This document shows positions 17,226 to 28,663 of a stretch of DNA of 64,000 nt, piece after piece (the stretch's first letter is position 1; each line of letters begins with the position of its first letter). Below the pieces are notes generated by a model. It saw only the letters and a program-made list of their open reading frames with translations. It searched no databases and was not told the origin of the DNA. The stretch is from assembly GCF_014191355.1 (NCBI RefSeq), contig NZ_JACHWM010000004.1, positions 186,001-250,000 of the forward strand, read 5' to 3'. Position numbers and translations under genes: made by a program. This DNA comes from Methylobacterium sp. R2-1 (lineage in GTDB: Bacteria > Pseudomonadota > Alphaproteobacteria > Rhizobiales > Beijerinckiaceae).

Positions 17226-18251
17226 ATGTACCGCCGCCTCCTCCTGACCCTCGGACTCGGCCTCTCGATTTCCTCGGCTGCCCTTTGCGCCGCCCAGGCG
17301 CAGGATGCGTCCGAGCTCGTGGTGCGACTCAACCGCCTGGAGAACGTTTCCCGGCAACTGTCAGGACAGATCGAAACGCTCCAGTACGAGAACCGGCAGC
17401 TCAAGGAACAGCTTCGGAAGTTCCAGGAGGATGTCGAGTTCCGCTTCCAGGAAGGGAAGGGGAGCACCGCGGCTCCCGCCCGCAAGGCGCCGCCCCCCGC
17501 CGCGTCGCCGCCCTCCGCCGCACCCTATGGCACCAATCCCGGCGAGGGACGGCCGGGAAAGCGGAGCGATGCCTTCGACCCCGAGCAGAACCCGAATGCG
17601 CCGGGCGCCCCGAAGCCGCTCGGAACGACGCAGCCTTCGCTTCCGCTGCCGACCGGCGCGATCGCCGAATCTGAGACACCGCTGCGCCGTTCCGTCCCGC
17701 CGACCGTGGCGGACGCGGATGCGAGCGCGTCCGACGACATGGATCTGCCGCCGCCCGGCTTCGGCGGCCCGGTGGACCTGTCGCCCCCGCCCGCGCGCAC
17801 CGGATCGATCGGGCCAGTCGAGGCGCCCGCCGGAAGCGCGAGCATCGCCGCCACCGGCAGCGGCGACGCGCAGGCCGACTTCGAGGCGGCCTACGCCCTC
17901 ATCCGTGAGCGCCAATACGAGCAGGCAGAGATGAGCCTGCGCCAGTTCATCCAGTCGCATCCCCGCGACCGGCTGGTACCGAAGGCGACCTACTGGCTCG
18001 GCGAGAGCTACCTCCAGCGCAATCGCTCGCGCGAGGCCGCCGAGCAGTTCCTGAAGGTGTCGACCGACTTCGCGAACTCGCCCGTCGCCCCTGAGGCCAT
18101 GCTGAAGCTCGGCACCTCCCTGCACGCGCTGGGTGCCAAGGCTCAAGCCTGTGCCACGTTGGCCGAGGTCGAGCGGAAGTTTCCGGGTGCGGGCGCCGGC
18201 GTGCGCCAGGGCGTCGAGCGGGAGCAGAAGCGCGCCCGCTGCGCCGCTTGA
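17226..18251 (+). CDS. cpoB: Cell division coordinator CpoB (YbgF)
   Basis: About 341 residues. A signal peptide (LLLTLGLGLSISSAALCAAQAQ) is followed by an N-terminal coiled coil (LNRLENVSRQLSGQIETLQYE, continuing to about residue 70), a long Pro/Ala-rich linker, and C-terminal TPR repeats starting near FEAAYALIRERQYEQAE. CpoB links the Tol-Pal machine with septal peptidoglycan synthesis in the periplasm. Its place directly after pal is the normal one. GTG 17214 is an alternative start four codons earlier. The stop overlaps the TTG of tilS. Confidence 0.9.
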   Translation: MYRRLLLTLGLGLSISSAALCAAQAQDASELVVRLNRLENVSRQLSGQIETLQYENRQLKEQLRKFQEDVEFRFQEGKGSTAAPARKAPPPAASPPSAAPYGTNPGEGRPGKRSDAFDPEQNPNAPGAPKPLGTTQPSLPLPTGAIAESETPLRRSVPPTVADADASASDDMDLPPPGFGGPVDLSPPPARTGSIGPVEAPAGSASIAATGSGDAQADFEAAYALIRERQYEQAEMSLRQFIQSHPRDRLVPKATYWLGESYLQRNRSREAAEQFLKVSTDFANSPVAPEAMLKLGTSLHALGAKAQACATLAEVERKFPGAGAGVRQGVEREQKRARCAA

Positions 18252-19273
18252 GCGACGCGCCCGCGTCCCTCGACGAACGGCTCGCCCGCGCCCTCGCTCC
18301 GCTACTCGACGAAGCCCCGTCTCCGGTCCTGCTCGCAGTCTCCGGCGGGCCCGATTCCACGGCCCTGATGCATGCGGCGCGCTCGGCCGGCGGCCGCGTC
18401 CGTGTCGCTACCGTCGATCACGGCTTACGCGCGGGTTCAGCCACGGAGGCGGTCGAGGTGGGACTCCTCGCGGCCGAACTCGGTCTCGGCCACACGATTC
18501 TGACCTGGGACGCGCCGCGCCGCGACAGCGCGATCCAGACCGCAGCCCGCAGCGCCCGCTACCGGCTTCTCACCGACCATGCCGCCCGGATCGGAGCCGG
18601 CCTCGTTCTCACCGCCCATACGCTCGACGATCAGGCCGAGACCGTGCTGATGCGGCTCCTCGCCGGCAGCGGTCCCGCCGGCCTTGCCGGTATGCGCAGC
18701 GAACGCTCGCTGACACCGAAAATCCGGCTGGCGCGGCCCTTCCTCGACATCCCGAAGGCCGACCTCGTGGCCTATTGCGAGGCCTATCATCTCCCGTTTC
18801 TGCTCGATCCCTCCAACCAGGACGAGCGCTTCGCCCGAGCACGGCTCCGCCGACTTCTGCCCCTGCTGGCCAGGGAGGGCCTGAACCCAGCACGCCTCGG
18901 CCGCCTTGCCGTCCGCGCTGCGCGGGACGACGCGGCGCTCCGGCAGCGCGCCGACGCCGTGCTATCGGAGATCGCGCGGAACGAGGTCGGGGAGCTTCGC
19001 CTCGATGGACATCGTCTGCGCCGCGAGCCGGAAGCGATCGCACTGCGCGTCCTCGACACGGCGATGGACACGATCGCCACCATCCAAGAGCCACCTGTGC
19101 CGAAGCGTCTCGGTCGGCTCGAAGCTCTCGTTCTCGATGCGCTCTTGCCGGCTCTGACCGAGGGGAGGGTGCTGCGCCGGACTCTTCGGGGCGTTCTGAT
19201 CGAGACCGACCGGAAGGGGACGATCCGTCTTGCGGCCGCACCGCCGCGCAGGGCAGGTGGGGAGCGCCGCTAA
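18248..19273 (+). CDS. tilS: tRNA(Ile)-lysidine synthase
   Basis: A 341-residue enzyme that converts the wobble cytidine of tRNA-Ile(CAU) to lysidine using ATP. The PP-loop motif SGGPDSTALMH is at about residues 27-37, followed by TVDHGLRAGS and the AHTLDDQAETVLMRL block. It starts with TTG, overlapping the cpoB stop by 4 bp. The product is shorter than in E. coli (about 430), as is common in alphaproteobacteria lacking part of the C-terminal domain. Confidence 0.93.
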   Translation: MSDAPASLDERLARALAPLLDEAPSPVLLAVSGGPDSTALMHAARSAGGRVRVATVDHGLRAGSATEAVEVGLLAAELGLGHTILTWDAPRRDSAIQTAARSARYRLLTDHAARIGAGLVLTAHTLDDQAETVLMRLLAGSGPAGLAGMRSERSLTPKIRLARPFLDIPKADLVAYCEAYHLPFLLDPSNQDERFARARLRRLLPLLAREGLNPARLGRLAVRAARDDAALRQRADAVLSEIARNEVGELRLDGHRLRREPEAIALRVLDTAMDTIATIQEPPVPKRLGRLEALVLDALLPALTEGRVLRRTLRGVLIETDRKGTIRLAAAPPRRAGGERR

Positions 19274-19410
19274 CGCTACCAGGTCGCCCTCGCCGCAGGC
19301 GCTTCCGATTTACTTGGCAACCGAGGGGGCGCCGCCTACATTGGCCTTGAGCGCGTGGGGTATGCCGCGACCTTGCGGGACGACGCTCGCACGCCTCCCA
19401 GGACCGATCG

Positions 19411-21339
<1,929 letters not shown>

Positions 21340-21360
21340 ACAGAACGACGAGAAGGGAAG

Positions 21361-21384
21361 GGGGCGCCGTGAGGCGCCCCTTTT
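21361..21384 (+). terminator. Rho-independent terminator of ftsH
   Basis: GGGGCGCC (21361-21368), loop GTGA, GGCGCCCC (21373-21380) and TTTT. This is a perfect 8-bp GC stem with a T-run, 21 bp after the ftsH stop. Confidence 0.9.
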
Positions 21385-21466
21385 CCATGTCTGATCGCTT
21401 TTCGGCCGCCCCTCCGCGGCTTCGTCGTCGCTAATCCCACTCGAAACGCGGACGGAACGGCCGGCC

Positions 21467-22216
21467 ATGCTGAGTTCGGTCTACCTGATTGTTGCCCTCG
21501 GCGCGGCCTTGGCTGGCTTCGTGCAGGGCTTGTCCGGCTTCGCCTTCGGCCTCGTCGCCATGTCGATCTGGGCCTGGGTGATCGATCCGCAACTCGCGGC
21601 GGCTCTGGCAGTCACCGGCGCCCTCGCGGGTCAGGTCATCGCCGCCGTTACCGTGCGCCGCGGCTTCGAGATCGGGCTTCTGGCGCCGTTCGTGCTCGGA
21701 GGCTTCGCCGGCGTCCCGCTTGGGGCCTTCCTGCTGCCGCATCTCGACATGCATTGGTTCAAGGCCATTCTCGGCACCGTCCTCGTCTTGTGGTGCCCAG
21801 CGATGCTCCTGTCGAAAGATCTTCCACGCATCACCATCGGCGGACGGATTGCCGACGCTGCCATCGGCCTTGGCGGCGGCGTTCTCGGGGGCCTCGGCGG
21901 CTTCACGGGCACGCTGCCGACGCTCTGGTGCACGCTCCGTGGTTACGACCGCGACGTGCAACGTGCGGTCATCCAGAACTTCAATCTATCGATGCTCGCC
22001 GTCACCTTGGTGGTCTACATCGCCTCCGGACTCATCACCCGGAGCATGCTGCCGATGATCCTGCTGGTGCTGCCGGCCATGCTGATCCCCGCCCTTCTCG
22101 GTGCCCGGGCGTATGTGGGATTGAGTGAAACCGGGTTCCGCAGGCTCGTCCTCGGTCTCCTCACCGTCTCGGGTGTCGCCCTGCTCGTCTCGGCCGTGCC
22201 GCAACTTCTTCGATAG
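21467..22216 (+). CDS. TauE/SafE-family membrane permease
   Basis: A 249-residue integral membrane protein with about seven or eight hydrophobic segments. The first segment ends in the family-typical [13 protein letters not shown], and the [18 protein letters not shown] block near the middle matches the second repeat of TauE/SafE (DUF81) permeases. These carry sulfonates, sulfite or other small organic anions across the inner membrane, usually outward. The substrate here cannot be told. It is a single gene between ftsH and glmM. Confidence 0.88.
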   Translation: MLSSVYLIVALGAALAGFVQGLSGFAFGLVAMSIWAWVIDPQLAAALAVTGALAGQVIAAVTVRRGFEIGLLAPFVLGGFAGVPLGAFLLPHLDMHWFKAILGTVLVLWCPAMLLSKDLPRITIGGRIADAAIGLGGGVLGGLGGFTGTLPTLWCTLRGYDRDVQRAVIQNFNLSMLAVTLVVYIASGLITRSMLPMILLVLPAMLIPALLGARAYVGLSETGFRRLVLGLLTVSGVALLVSAVPQLLR

Positions 22217-22364
22217 CCACAAGCCCGAGGGGCTCGGCCGCCCCATTTCGACCGCCTTTGTCGCGGAGCAACCGATTCACCACACCCGCGATCCGCTCCG
22301 CCGGCCGGGTCCTGATCTGATAATGTGGCCCGCTGCGAGCCACGCCGAGCGCGGAGAAGCGACG

Positions 22365-23705
22365 TTGCGCAAACACTTCGGAACCGACGGCATCCGCGGC
22401 CGGGCCAACGGCGTCATCACACCGGAGCTCGCCCTCAAGGTCGGGCAGGCCGCCGGCCTGATCTTCCAGCGCGGCGACCATCGCCACCGCGTCGTGATCG
22501 GTAAGGATACCCGGCTCTCCGGCTACATGATCGAGACCGCGCTCGTCGCCGGCTTCACCTCCGTCGGCATGGATGTGCTGCTGCTGGGTCCGATGCCGAC
22601 GCCTGCCGTCGCCATGTTGACCCGCTCGATGCGCGCCGATATCGGCGTGATGATCTCGGCCTCGCACAACCCGTTCGAGGATAACGGCATTAAGCTGTTC
22701 GGGCCGGACGGGTTTAAGCTCAACGACGAGCTGGAACTGGAGATCGAGAGCCTGATCGACGGCGACATGCGCCGCCGCCTCGCCGGATCGCGCGAGCTCG
22801 GCCGCGCCAAGCGGATCGAGAGCGTGCATGCCCGCTACATCGAGTTCGCCAAGCGCACGCTGCCACGCCATGTGACCCTCGACGGACTGCGCGTCGTCGT
22901 GGATTGCGCCAACGGCGCCGCCTATCGCGTCGCCCCGGAAACGCTCTGGGAACTGGGCGCCGAGGTGATCGCCATCGGCGTTGAGCCGGACGGCTTCAAC
23001 ATCAACCAGGATGTTGGTTCGACCGCACCCGAGACCCTCGTGCAGAAGGTGCGGGAGCTGCGCGCCGATGTGGGCATCGCTCTCGACGGTGACGCCGACC
23101 GCGTGCTGATCGTCGATGAGAAGGGCCAGAAGGTCGATGGCGATCAGCTCATGGCGGCTGTGGCCCGCTCTTGGAAGGAAGACGAGCGCCTGACTCAGCC
23201 GGGCCTCGTCGCGACGATCATGTCGAATCTCGGCCTTGAACGCTTCATCAACGGCCTCGGTCTGACGCTTGCCCGCACCGCTGTCGGCGATCGCTACGTG
23301 CTCGAGCACATGCGTGAGCACGGCTACAATCTCGGCGGAGAGCAGTCCGGCCACATCATCATGTCGGACTACGCGACCACGGGCGACGGACTGGTGGCCG
23401 CCCTTCAACTCCTCAGTGTCGTAAAGCGTCGCAACCTGCCGGTGAGTGAGGTCTGCCACTGCTTCGAGCCGCTGCCGCAGATCCTCAAGAACGTCCGCTT
23501 CCGCTCCGGCGAACCGCTGCGGGCGGATTCGGTGGTCACGGCGATCGCCCACGCCAAGGATCGGCTCGGCCAATCCGGTCGCCTCGTGATCCGTCCCTCC
23601 GGCACGGAACCCGTCATCCGTGTGATGGCCGAGGGCGACGATCGTGATCTAGTCGCTGAGGTGGTGGACGAGGTGGTCGACGCCGTCACCCGCGCCGCGG
23701 CCTGA
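22365..23705 (+). CDS. glmM: Phosphoglucosamine mutase
   Basis: A 446-residue enzyme that converts glucosamine-6-phosphate to glucosamine-1-phosphate on the way to UDP-GlcNAc for peptidoglycan and LPS. The N-terminus [14 protein letters not shown] is the family start, the phosphoserine loop is [12 protein letters not shown], the metal-binding loop is DGDADRVL, and the phosphate-binding loop is [12 protein letters not shown]. The start is taken as TTG 22365, directly before the family motif; ATG 22323 is in frame and would add 14 residues. Confidence 0.95.
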   Translation: MRKHFGTDGIRGRANGVITPELALKVGQAAGLIFQRGDHRHRVVIGKDTRLSGYMIETALVAGFTSVGMDVLLLGPMPTPAVAMLTRSMRADIGVMISASHNPFEDNGIKLFGPDGFKLNDELELEIESLIDGDMRRRLAGSRELGRAKRIESVHARYIEFAKRTLPRHVTLDGLRVVVDCANGAAYRVAPETLWELGAEVIAIGVEPDGFNINQDVGSTAPETLVQKVRELRADVGIALDGDADRVLIVDEKGQKVDGDQLMAAVARSWKEDERLTQPGLVATIMSNLGLERFINGLGLTLARTAVGDRYVLEHMREHGYNLGGEQSGHIIMSDYATTGDGLVAALQLLSVVKRRNLPVSEVCHCFEPLPQILKNVRFRSGEPLRADSVVTAIAHAKDRLGQSGRLVIRPSGTEPVIRVMAEGDDRDLVAEVVDEVVDAVTRAAA

Positions 23706-23734
23706 GGCGCCCGTCTCCGGCCCGTCCGCCCTTC

Positions 23735-23865
23735 GACTGCGGGGCGAGACCTGAAAATGCCAAGTGCCGCTGGACCGGGTTTCGGTCCGGCGACCCGCAG
23801 GACGTATGGGACCTGAAGGCAGAGCCCACCCGAAAGGTGATTTACAGGGTGGCCGCGCAATCGAC
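23735..23865 (+). ncRNA. Candidate structured RNA downstream of glmM
   Basis: The 317-base gap between glmM and the first barrel gene holds a compact, hairpin-rich segment: CGCTGGACC pairs with GGTCCGGCG around a short loop (about 23767-23793), and CCACCC/GGGTGG (about 23828-23851) closes another stem. A T-run (TTTTTT near 23921) lies further downstream after CCGTT/AACGG. The general layout recalls a 6S-type regulatory RNA, but I cannot confirm this by eye. The strand is assumed. The rest of 23706-24022 shows only the leader of the next gene. Confidence 0.3.
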
Positions 23866-24022
23866 GATGGTACTGATTTCTTACGCTTTGCCGTTCGATG
23901 AAACGGATCGACAAGACTAATTTTTTACGTTAAGCGCGGCTTAACCTTCATAGACCATCCTTGCACTCGCATTTCGGGCCGGCCTGATCTTTCGGCGTGC
24001 TCGACGGGTGAAGGATTTCTTA

Positions 24023-24889
24023 ATGCGCCGCCGCTCCAAAATTCCCGCATTGGCGCGCTCTCTCACGCTCCTCGCGGGCGTCGGGGTGCCCTGCCTTGCA
24101 CAGGCCGCCGACCTGCTGCCGCCCCCGCCCCCTCTGCCCGTACCGTTGTCCGAACCGGAGGTCTTCGCCGGCGGCTGGTACCTGCGCGTCGATGGCGGCT
24201 ACGGTTCGCTCGACCTGCGCAAGAGCATCGCCGAGGATGTTTCGAACCCGCCGAAACCGTACGATTACGCCGTCATACAAGACAAAGTGTCGAACCAGTA
24301 CTTCATTGGCGGCGGCATCGGCTACCAGATCAATCCGTGGCTTCGCGTCGATGCGACCGGCGAGTACCGTTTCCGCAGCAAGTGGACCTTTGTCGCCGAG
24401 GACAAGACGTTCGGCGACACCGGCGGCTACAACGTCACCAGCGGCAAGTTCGACTCCATCGTCGGCCTCGCCAACGGCTACGTCGATCTCGGCACGTGGT
24501 ACGGTGTGACGCCGTTCATCGGCGCCGGCGTCGGCGTCGCCCACCACAGCTTCGGCGGCGTGACCGACAAAGGCTACGGTGCGTATGAAGGTGGCTTCGG
24601 CATCGGCCGGCACAATGAGCGCACGAACTTCGCCTGGGCGCTGCACGCCGGTCTCGGCTACGCCGTGACGGAAAACGTCCGGTTCGAGGCCGCCTACCGC
24701 TACCTCAACATGGGCGAGGCCACGACCGGCGTCGTCACCTGCGCTCCGGACTGCCCGAAGACGGTCTACCGCGTGAAGGAACTCGAGGCGCACGACGTCA
24801 AGGTCGGTCTGCGCTACCTGTTCGGTGCACCGGTCGCCGTCGCCGCGGTCGATTACGCGCCTCCCCCGCCGCTGGTCCGCAAGTACTGA
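24023..24889 (+). CDS. Outer-membrane beta-barrel protein, Omp25/RopB type (copy 1)
   Basis: About 288 residues. A signal peptide ends near AQAADLL, followed by a Pro-rich stretch (PPPPPLPVP) and alternating aromatic strands ending with the barrel-closing VGLRYLFG and a short tail. The segments GGGIGYQINPWLRVDAT, GLANGYVDLGTWYGVTPFIGAGVG and AAYRYLNMGEA are shared with the next gene, so the two are paralogues. The pattern is that of porin-like OmpA/Omp25-family barrels of Rhizobiales, which act in envelope stability. ATG 24023 is chosen over GTG 24008. Confidence 0.85.
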   Translation: MRRRSKIPALARSLTLLAGVGVPCLAQAADLLPPPPPLPVPLSEPEVFAGGWYLRVDGGYGSLDLRKSIAEDVSNPPKPYDYAVIQDKVSNQYFIGGGIGYQINPWLRVDATGEYRFRSKWTFVAEDKTFGDTGGYNVTSGKFDSIVGLANGYVDLGTWYGVTPFIGAGVGVAHHSFGGVTDKGYGAYEGGFGIGRHNERTNFAWALHAGLGYAVTENVRFEAAYRYLNMGEATTGVVTCAPDCPKTVYRVKELEAHDVKVGLRYLFGAPVAVAAVDYAPPPPLVRKY

Positions 24890-24918
24890 TTGCGCCTCTC
24901 CTTCATTGAAACCCGACC

Positions 24919-24950
24919 GGCGCGGATACCTCCGCGCCGTTCTTGTTTTC
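24919..24950 (+). terminator. Terminator after barrel gene 1
   Basis: GGCGCGG (24919-24925), loop ATACCT, CCGCGCC (24932-24938), then a T-rich run TTCTTGTTTTC. This closes the first barrel gene and makes it a separate transcript from the second. Confidence 0.8.
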
Positions 24951-25064
24951 GAAGGCCCGGCAACCCCGTTGGTTAAGGTTAAGCCGATCATAACCTTTAT
25001 CGGTAAGACTACCGGCTAATCGAGGCGCGGACACCTCCGGCCGCCGCCTCCGACGAGGCTTCCC

Positions 25065-25925
25065 ATGATCGCATCGCATCGTCTGGCGCTGGCGGCCACG
25101 CTCGCGACCGGCACGCTCCTCGGCGCCCTGACCGGCATCTGCGCGTTCTCCGTTTCGGCCGCAGCAGCAGATCTGCCTCCGCTGCCCCCGCCGCCGGTCG
25201 AGGCCGCACCGGTGGCGATCGGCAGCGGCTGGTATCTTCGAGGCGACTTCACCCAGAGCTGGTACGACCACCCGCGCGACGACGCGATCCCCGATCCGAG
25301 CGATCCCGGCATGCCGCCGCTGGTCGGGCTGCGGCTGAGCTCGGAGGCCGGCTATGGCGGCGGCGTCGGCTATCAGATCAATCCGTGGCTGCGCGTCGAC
25401 GCCACAATCGACCAGCGCGGCGCTTCCTCCTTCCGCGGCTACTCCTCACGCTCTGTGTTAGAGACGGGCTACAACCTCGAAGCCGGCAAGGTCGATGTGC
25501 TGACGGGCCTCGTCAACGTCTACGCCGATATCGGGACTTGGTACGGCTTCACGCCTTACGTCGGTGCCGGCGTCGGCTTTGCCGACAAGCGCATGAGCCG
25601 CAACTACACCCAGACCACTTGCCTGATCGATGGCTGCGATGGGACCGCCGGCACGGGTCCGCGTAACGCGGCCTTCCGCACCAACCACTCGGTCACCACC
25701 TTCGCCTGGGCTTTGACTGCAGGCGTCTCCTACGATATCGGCGCCGGCTTCAGCCTCGATGCGGCCTACCGGTACATCAACCTAGGCCGGATCCGCAGCG
25801 GGCTGGACGAGTATGGCGGCCTGACGCGCGTGAAGGATCTGGCGGCCAACGAGTTCCGGGTCGGCTTGCGCTATCGCTTCGCCGACGGCCTGCTTCCGCC
25901 TGCCGCCCAGAACTTCGGCAACTGA
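25065..25925 (+). CDS. Outer-membrane beta-barrel protein, Omp25/RopB type (copy 2)
   Basis: A 286-residue paralogue of the preceding gene. The signal peptide ends near SAAAADLPP, a Pro-rich linker follows, then GGGVGYQINPWLRVDAT, GLVNVYADIGTWYGFTPYVGAGVGF and DAAYRYINLGRI, and the C-terminal strand VGLRYRFADG. Two Cys residues in a central loop (TTCLIDGCDG) could form a disulfide. It has its own terminator, so it is probably transcribed alone. Confidence 0.85.
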   Translation: MIASHRLALAATLATGTLLGALTGICAFSVSAAAADLPPLPPPPVEAAPVAIGSGWYLRGDFTQSWYDHPRDDAIPDPSDPGMPPLVGLRLSSEAGYGGGVGYQINPWLRVDATIDQRGASSFRGYSSRSVLETGYNLEAGKVDVLTGLVNVYADIGTWYGFTPYVGAGVGFADKRMSRNYTQTTCLIDGCDGTAGTGPRNAAFRTNHSVTTFAWALTAGVSYDIGAGFSLDAAYRYINLGRIRSGLDEYGGLTRVKDLAANEFRVGLRYRFADGLLPPAAQNFGN

Positions 25926-25955
25926 GCCGACCAAACCCGTCTTTCATCGACCTCT

Positions 25956-25991
25956 GGCGTCCGGGATGAAACCCGGGCGCCATTCCTGTTT
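25956..25991 (+). terminator. Terminator after barrel gene 2
   Basis: GGCGTCCGGG (25956-25965), loop ATGAAA, CCCGGGCGCC (25972-25981; one G-U pair), then ATTCCTGTTT. Confidence 0.75.
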
Positions 25992-26219
25992 GAGCGTCAT
26001 CGGACAACATCGTCACGAACGATTGCAGCCGACGGTCGGCGCCGCACGATGCACGATCAAGAAGCTCTCTGATCACCCTCGATCCGAAGCCCAGAACGAC
26101 GCGTCAGCCATCTCGGAACGCCATCCAATGTTGGTCCGGCACGAAAAATTAAGGTTACTGAATTAAGACGAAAGGGTCAGCCCGGCGCAGTGACGGCCCG
26201 GTGCGTGAGGACGACGACG

Positions 26220-27119
26220 ATGCGTATCGCGACCCTGGCTCTTCTGACTTCCGTTCTGGTATCGCCGGCTTTCGCTGCCGACCTCGACTACGGCGTGCTG
26301 CGCGGCGCCGACGATGATTATGTGGCGCCGGCTCCGCTGGTGGACTGGAGCGGGTTCTATGTCGGCGGGCACGGGGGCTACACGTCGGCAGCCCTCGGCT
26401 TCAACAACGCTTTTCAATCGATCGTCGCGAACGCGCTCCGGAACACCGTCGCGGAATCCGAGATGGGCGCGTCTCAGTATCTCGCCGCGCGTGCCACCCA
26501 TTCCGGCGGAGCCAGCTACGGCGTGTTTGCCGGCGTCAACTATCAGTTCGAAGATGTCGTAGCGGGTCTCGAAGCCGATTACACCTACTTCGGCCGGGGT
26601 GGAGACACCTTCGATCAAATTGGCCGTTCGACGATCACGAAGGACGAGTTTCTCACCACCGTCCGTCTGACCGGTCAAGCCAGCACGAAGATCCAAGACT
26701 ATGGGACGATCAGAGGCCGGCTTGGCTACGCCTTCGGCAACCTGCTCCCCTTCTTCACAGGTGGCATGGCCCTCGGTCGCGCGACTGTGAGTGACACGGT
26801 TACCGTTCAGAACTTCGGCTACAACAATACAACTTTTGCCTCCAATCAGACAGGCGCGACGAAGTCATTCATCAACAACTACGGCTACTCGGTCTTCTAC
26901 CAAGATAACCCACCCGGCAGCATCCCGGCGCCCGGCACAGTCCACGGAACAACGAAGAAGGTTACCGTCGTCGGCCTCGCCGTCGGTGGCGGCCTCGAAT
27001 ACGCCATCACGCCGAATTTCCTGCTGCGCGGCGAGTATCAATACGTCTTGTTCAACGATTTCCAGGGCCACAAGGCCGAGCTGAACACCGTCCGCGGTGG
27101 CGCCGCCATCAAGTTCTGA
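26220..27119 (+). CDS. Outer-membrane beta-barrel protein (copy 3, more distant)
   Basis: About 299 residues. The signal peptide (IATLALLTSVLVSPAFAAD) is followed by DWSGFYVGGHGGY, the start of a typical Omp31/Omp25-like barrel, then YGVFAGVNYQFEDVVAGLEADY, GRLGYAFGNLLPFFTGGMALG, and the final strand GGAAIKF ending in Phe as outer-membrane barrels do. It differs clearly from copies 1 and 2 (no Pro-rich linker), so it is a related but older family member. The codon use is slightly less GC-rich. Confidence 0.85.
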   Translation: MRIATLALLTSVLVSPAFAADLDYGVLRGADDDYVAPAPLVDWSGFYVGGHGGYTSAALGFNNAFQSIVANALRNTVAESEMGASQYLAARATHSGGASYGVFAGVNYQFEDVVAGLEADYTYFGRGGDTFDQIGRSTITKDEFLTTVRLTGQASTKIQDYGTIRGRLGYAFGNLLPFFTGGMALGRATVSDTVTVQNFGYNNTTFASNQTGATKSFINNYGYSVFYQDNPPGSIPAPGTVHGTTKKVTVVGLAVGGGLEYAITPNFLLRGEYQYVLFNDFQGHKAELNTVRGGAAIKF

Positions 27120-27142
27120 CACGATTGAACGCGAGAGCTCCC

Positions 27143-27397
27143 ATGCGCCATCTGCTTCCGCTCTGCGCTCTCAGTCTTGCCGGTTTCGCCGCTGCACCCG
27201 CATCTGTGGAGGCCGGTCAGTTTCATCGACGCGCGGCACCGAACCCGGCCATCACGACACTCCCGCCGGGGATGCCCTACCGCGATCCGCGTCCGCGCTT
27301 TCGCGCGCCGCCAGTCGAGAGGTTTGCCGTCCGGGCCTACGTGCCGCGGCCCACCAACCAGCCGATGTTCAACGAGCCGCCGCAGCCGCTGCGCTGA
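27143..27397 (+). CDS. Small secreted Pro/Arg-rich protein
   Basis: An 84-residue protein with a signal peptide (LLPLCALSLAGFAAAPASVEAG) and a Pro/Arg-rich mature part. It begins 23 bp after the third barrel gene and may be cotranscribed. The family is unknown. It is convergent with the HNH gene, 7 bp away. Confidence 0.55.
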   Translation: MRHLLPLCALSLAGFAAAPASVEAGQFHRRAAPNPAITTLPPGMPYRDPRPRFRAPPVERFAVRAYVPRPTNQPMFNEPPQPLR

Positions 27398-27404
27398 TGC
27401 CGGC

Positions 27405-27953
27405 TCAGCTGTCGAGCTCGCTGTCCCAGTAGAGATAGTCGAGCCAGGTGTGGTGATACTGGCGGTGGTCGAATTCCGGCTGGCGGCGGTGCAGCTCATG
27501 ACGCGTGGGCCGGTGCGGCTCGTTGAGAAGGGGCATCTCCGCCTCGTCCGGCGTGCGGTTGGCCTTGCGCAGGTTACAGGGTGAGCAGGCCGCCACGACG
27601 TTTTCCCAGGTGGAGAGGCCGCCGCGAGAGCGGGGCACGACGTGGTCGAAGGTCAGACCGCCCGAGGGAAGGCGCAGGCCGCAATATTGGCAGCTGAAGG
27701 TGTCGCGCAGGTAGATATTGTAGCGCGTAAAGGCCGGGCTGCGAGCCAGCGCCACATAACTCTTGAGGGCAACCACGCTCGGCACCTTGAGGGACCGGCT
27801 GGGACTGTGCGCCTCGATGTCGTAGTTCGCGACCAAAGTGACGCGATCGAGGAACAAGGCCGTGAATGCGTCCTTCCAGGACCACAACGACAGCGGGTTA
27901 TAGGAAAGCGGCCGGTAATCCGCGTTGAGCACCAGGGTCTGCAGATCGATCAT
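27405..27953 (-). CDS. HNH endonuclease
   Basis: A 182-residue protein with the N-terminal block TLVLNADYRPLSYNPLSLWSWKDA and an HNH domain: CQYCG, then the catalytic-type FDHVVPRSRGG, ENVVAACSPCN with the second Cys pair. This is the widespread chromosomal HNH family of alphaproteobacteria; a DNA repair or nicking role is usually assumed but not proven. ATG 27953 is taken as start; a GTG three codons upstream is possible. Confidence 0.9.
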   Translation of the reverse strand: MIDLQTLVLNADYRPLSYNPLSLWSWKDAFTALFLDRVTLVANYDIEAHSPSRSLKVPSVVALKSYVALARSPAFTRYNIYLRDTFSCQYCGLRLPSGGLTFDHVVPRSRGGLSTWENVVAACSPCNLRKANRTPDEAEMPLLNEPHRPTRHELHRRQPEFDHRQYHHTWLDYLYWDSELDS

Positions 27954-28663
27954 CGACGCCACTCACTGCTCGTGACGGCGCCCCGCGGGCGCCTCGGCCT
28001 TGGACGCTGAAGGTCCGAAGGGCCATGCCGTGCTCGCGACAGCTGGAGCCTAGGGGACGCCTCGGAACCGGGCCGGAGGGCATGGCGCCCCGGCACGGTC
28101 GCGAGTCTCCGATCCGTCGCGCGCTCTCGCACTAGATCCGCAGCCAGAACGCGATGCGCTCCGGCGGGACGGCGGAAGTGAATGAATCTGGGTGGATTTT
28201 GACGCGGACAACTCCCCCGACCGGCGAGTCGTGCCGGTTCGAGCCGAAGCGGGGCGGGGCGGACGATCAGCGCCGCCTCCTCGCTGCGTGAGGATATGGC
28301 CAAGTCCATCGCGGCTTAGTGTAATATCAGCGTGACAAGCTTGTGAAGGCGCGCGGAGGGTCCGTGACGTCGCGGTCGCCGATTTTCCTGGGAAACAGGA
28401 TTTCCGGCGCCCTCGACCGCATCCTTTCGCCCCATTACGCGGGCACACACCGTGCATCAGTGCGGCTTTGTGCGTTGCGAAAAGTTTCGTGCGTCGCCCC
28501 TCGGCGAGCCTGGCTGAGGCTCTAGCTCGGGGGCACCACAAGGCAGGAAGTTTCGATGCGGCGCATCTGGGCCGGCGGTCACGTCGGCATCCGCACCCAC
28601 GGCAACACGGCTGCCCAAGCGTTGCGGACACGACCCGAGCCGTTCCTCCCGCAAAGGATGACA
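27954..28663. other. Long intergenic region, no convincing gene
   Basis: About 700 bases between the HNH gene and the channel gene. Frames here are short or shadow-like. I see a small hairpin near 28387-28400 (CCTG, GGAAA, CAGG) and an ACAAGCTTGT palindrome near 28337, but no clear promoter, RNA gene or terminator. An in-frame ATG at 28556 for the channel gene exists, but the extension lacks a signal peptide character. Confidence 0.4.
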
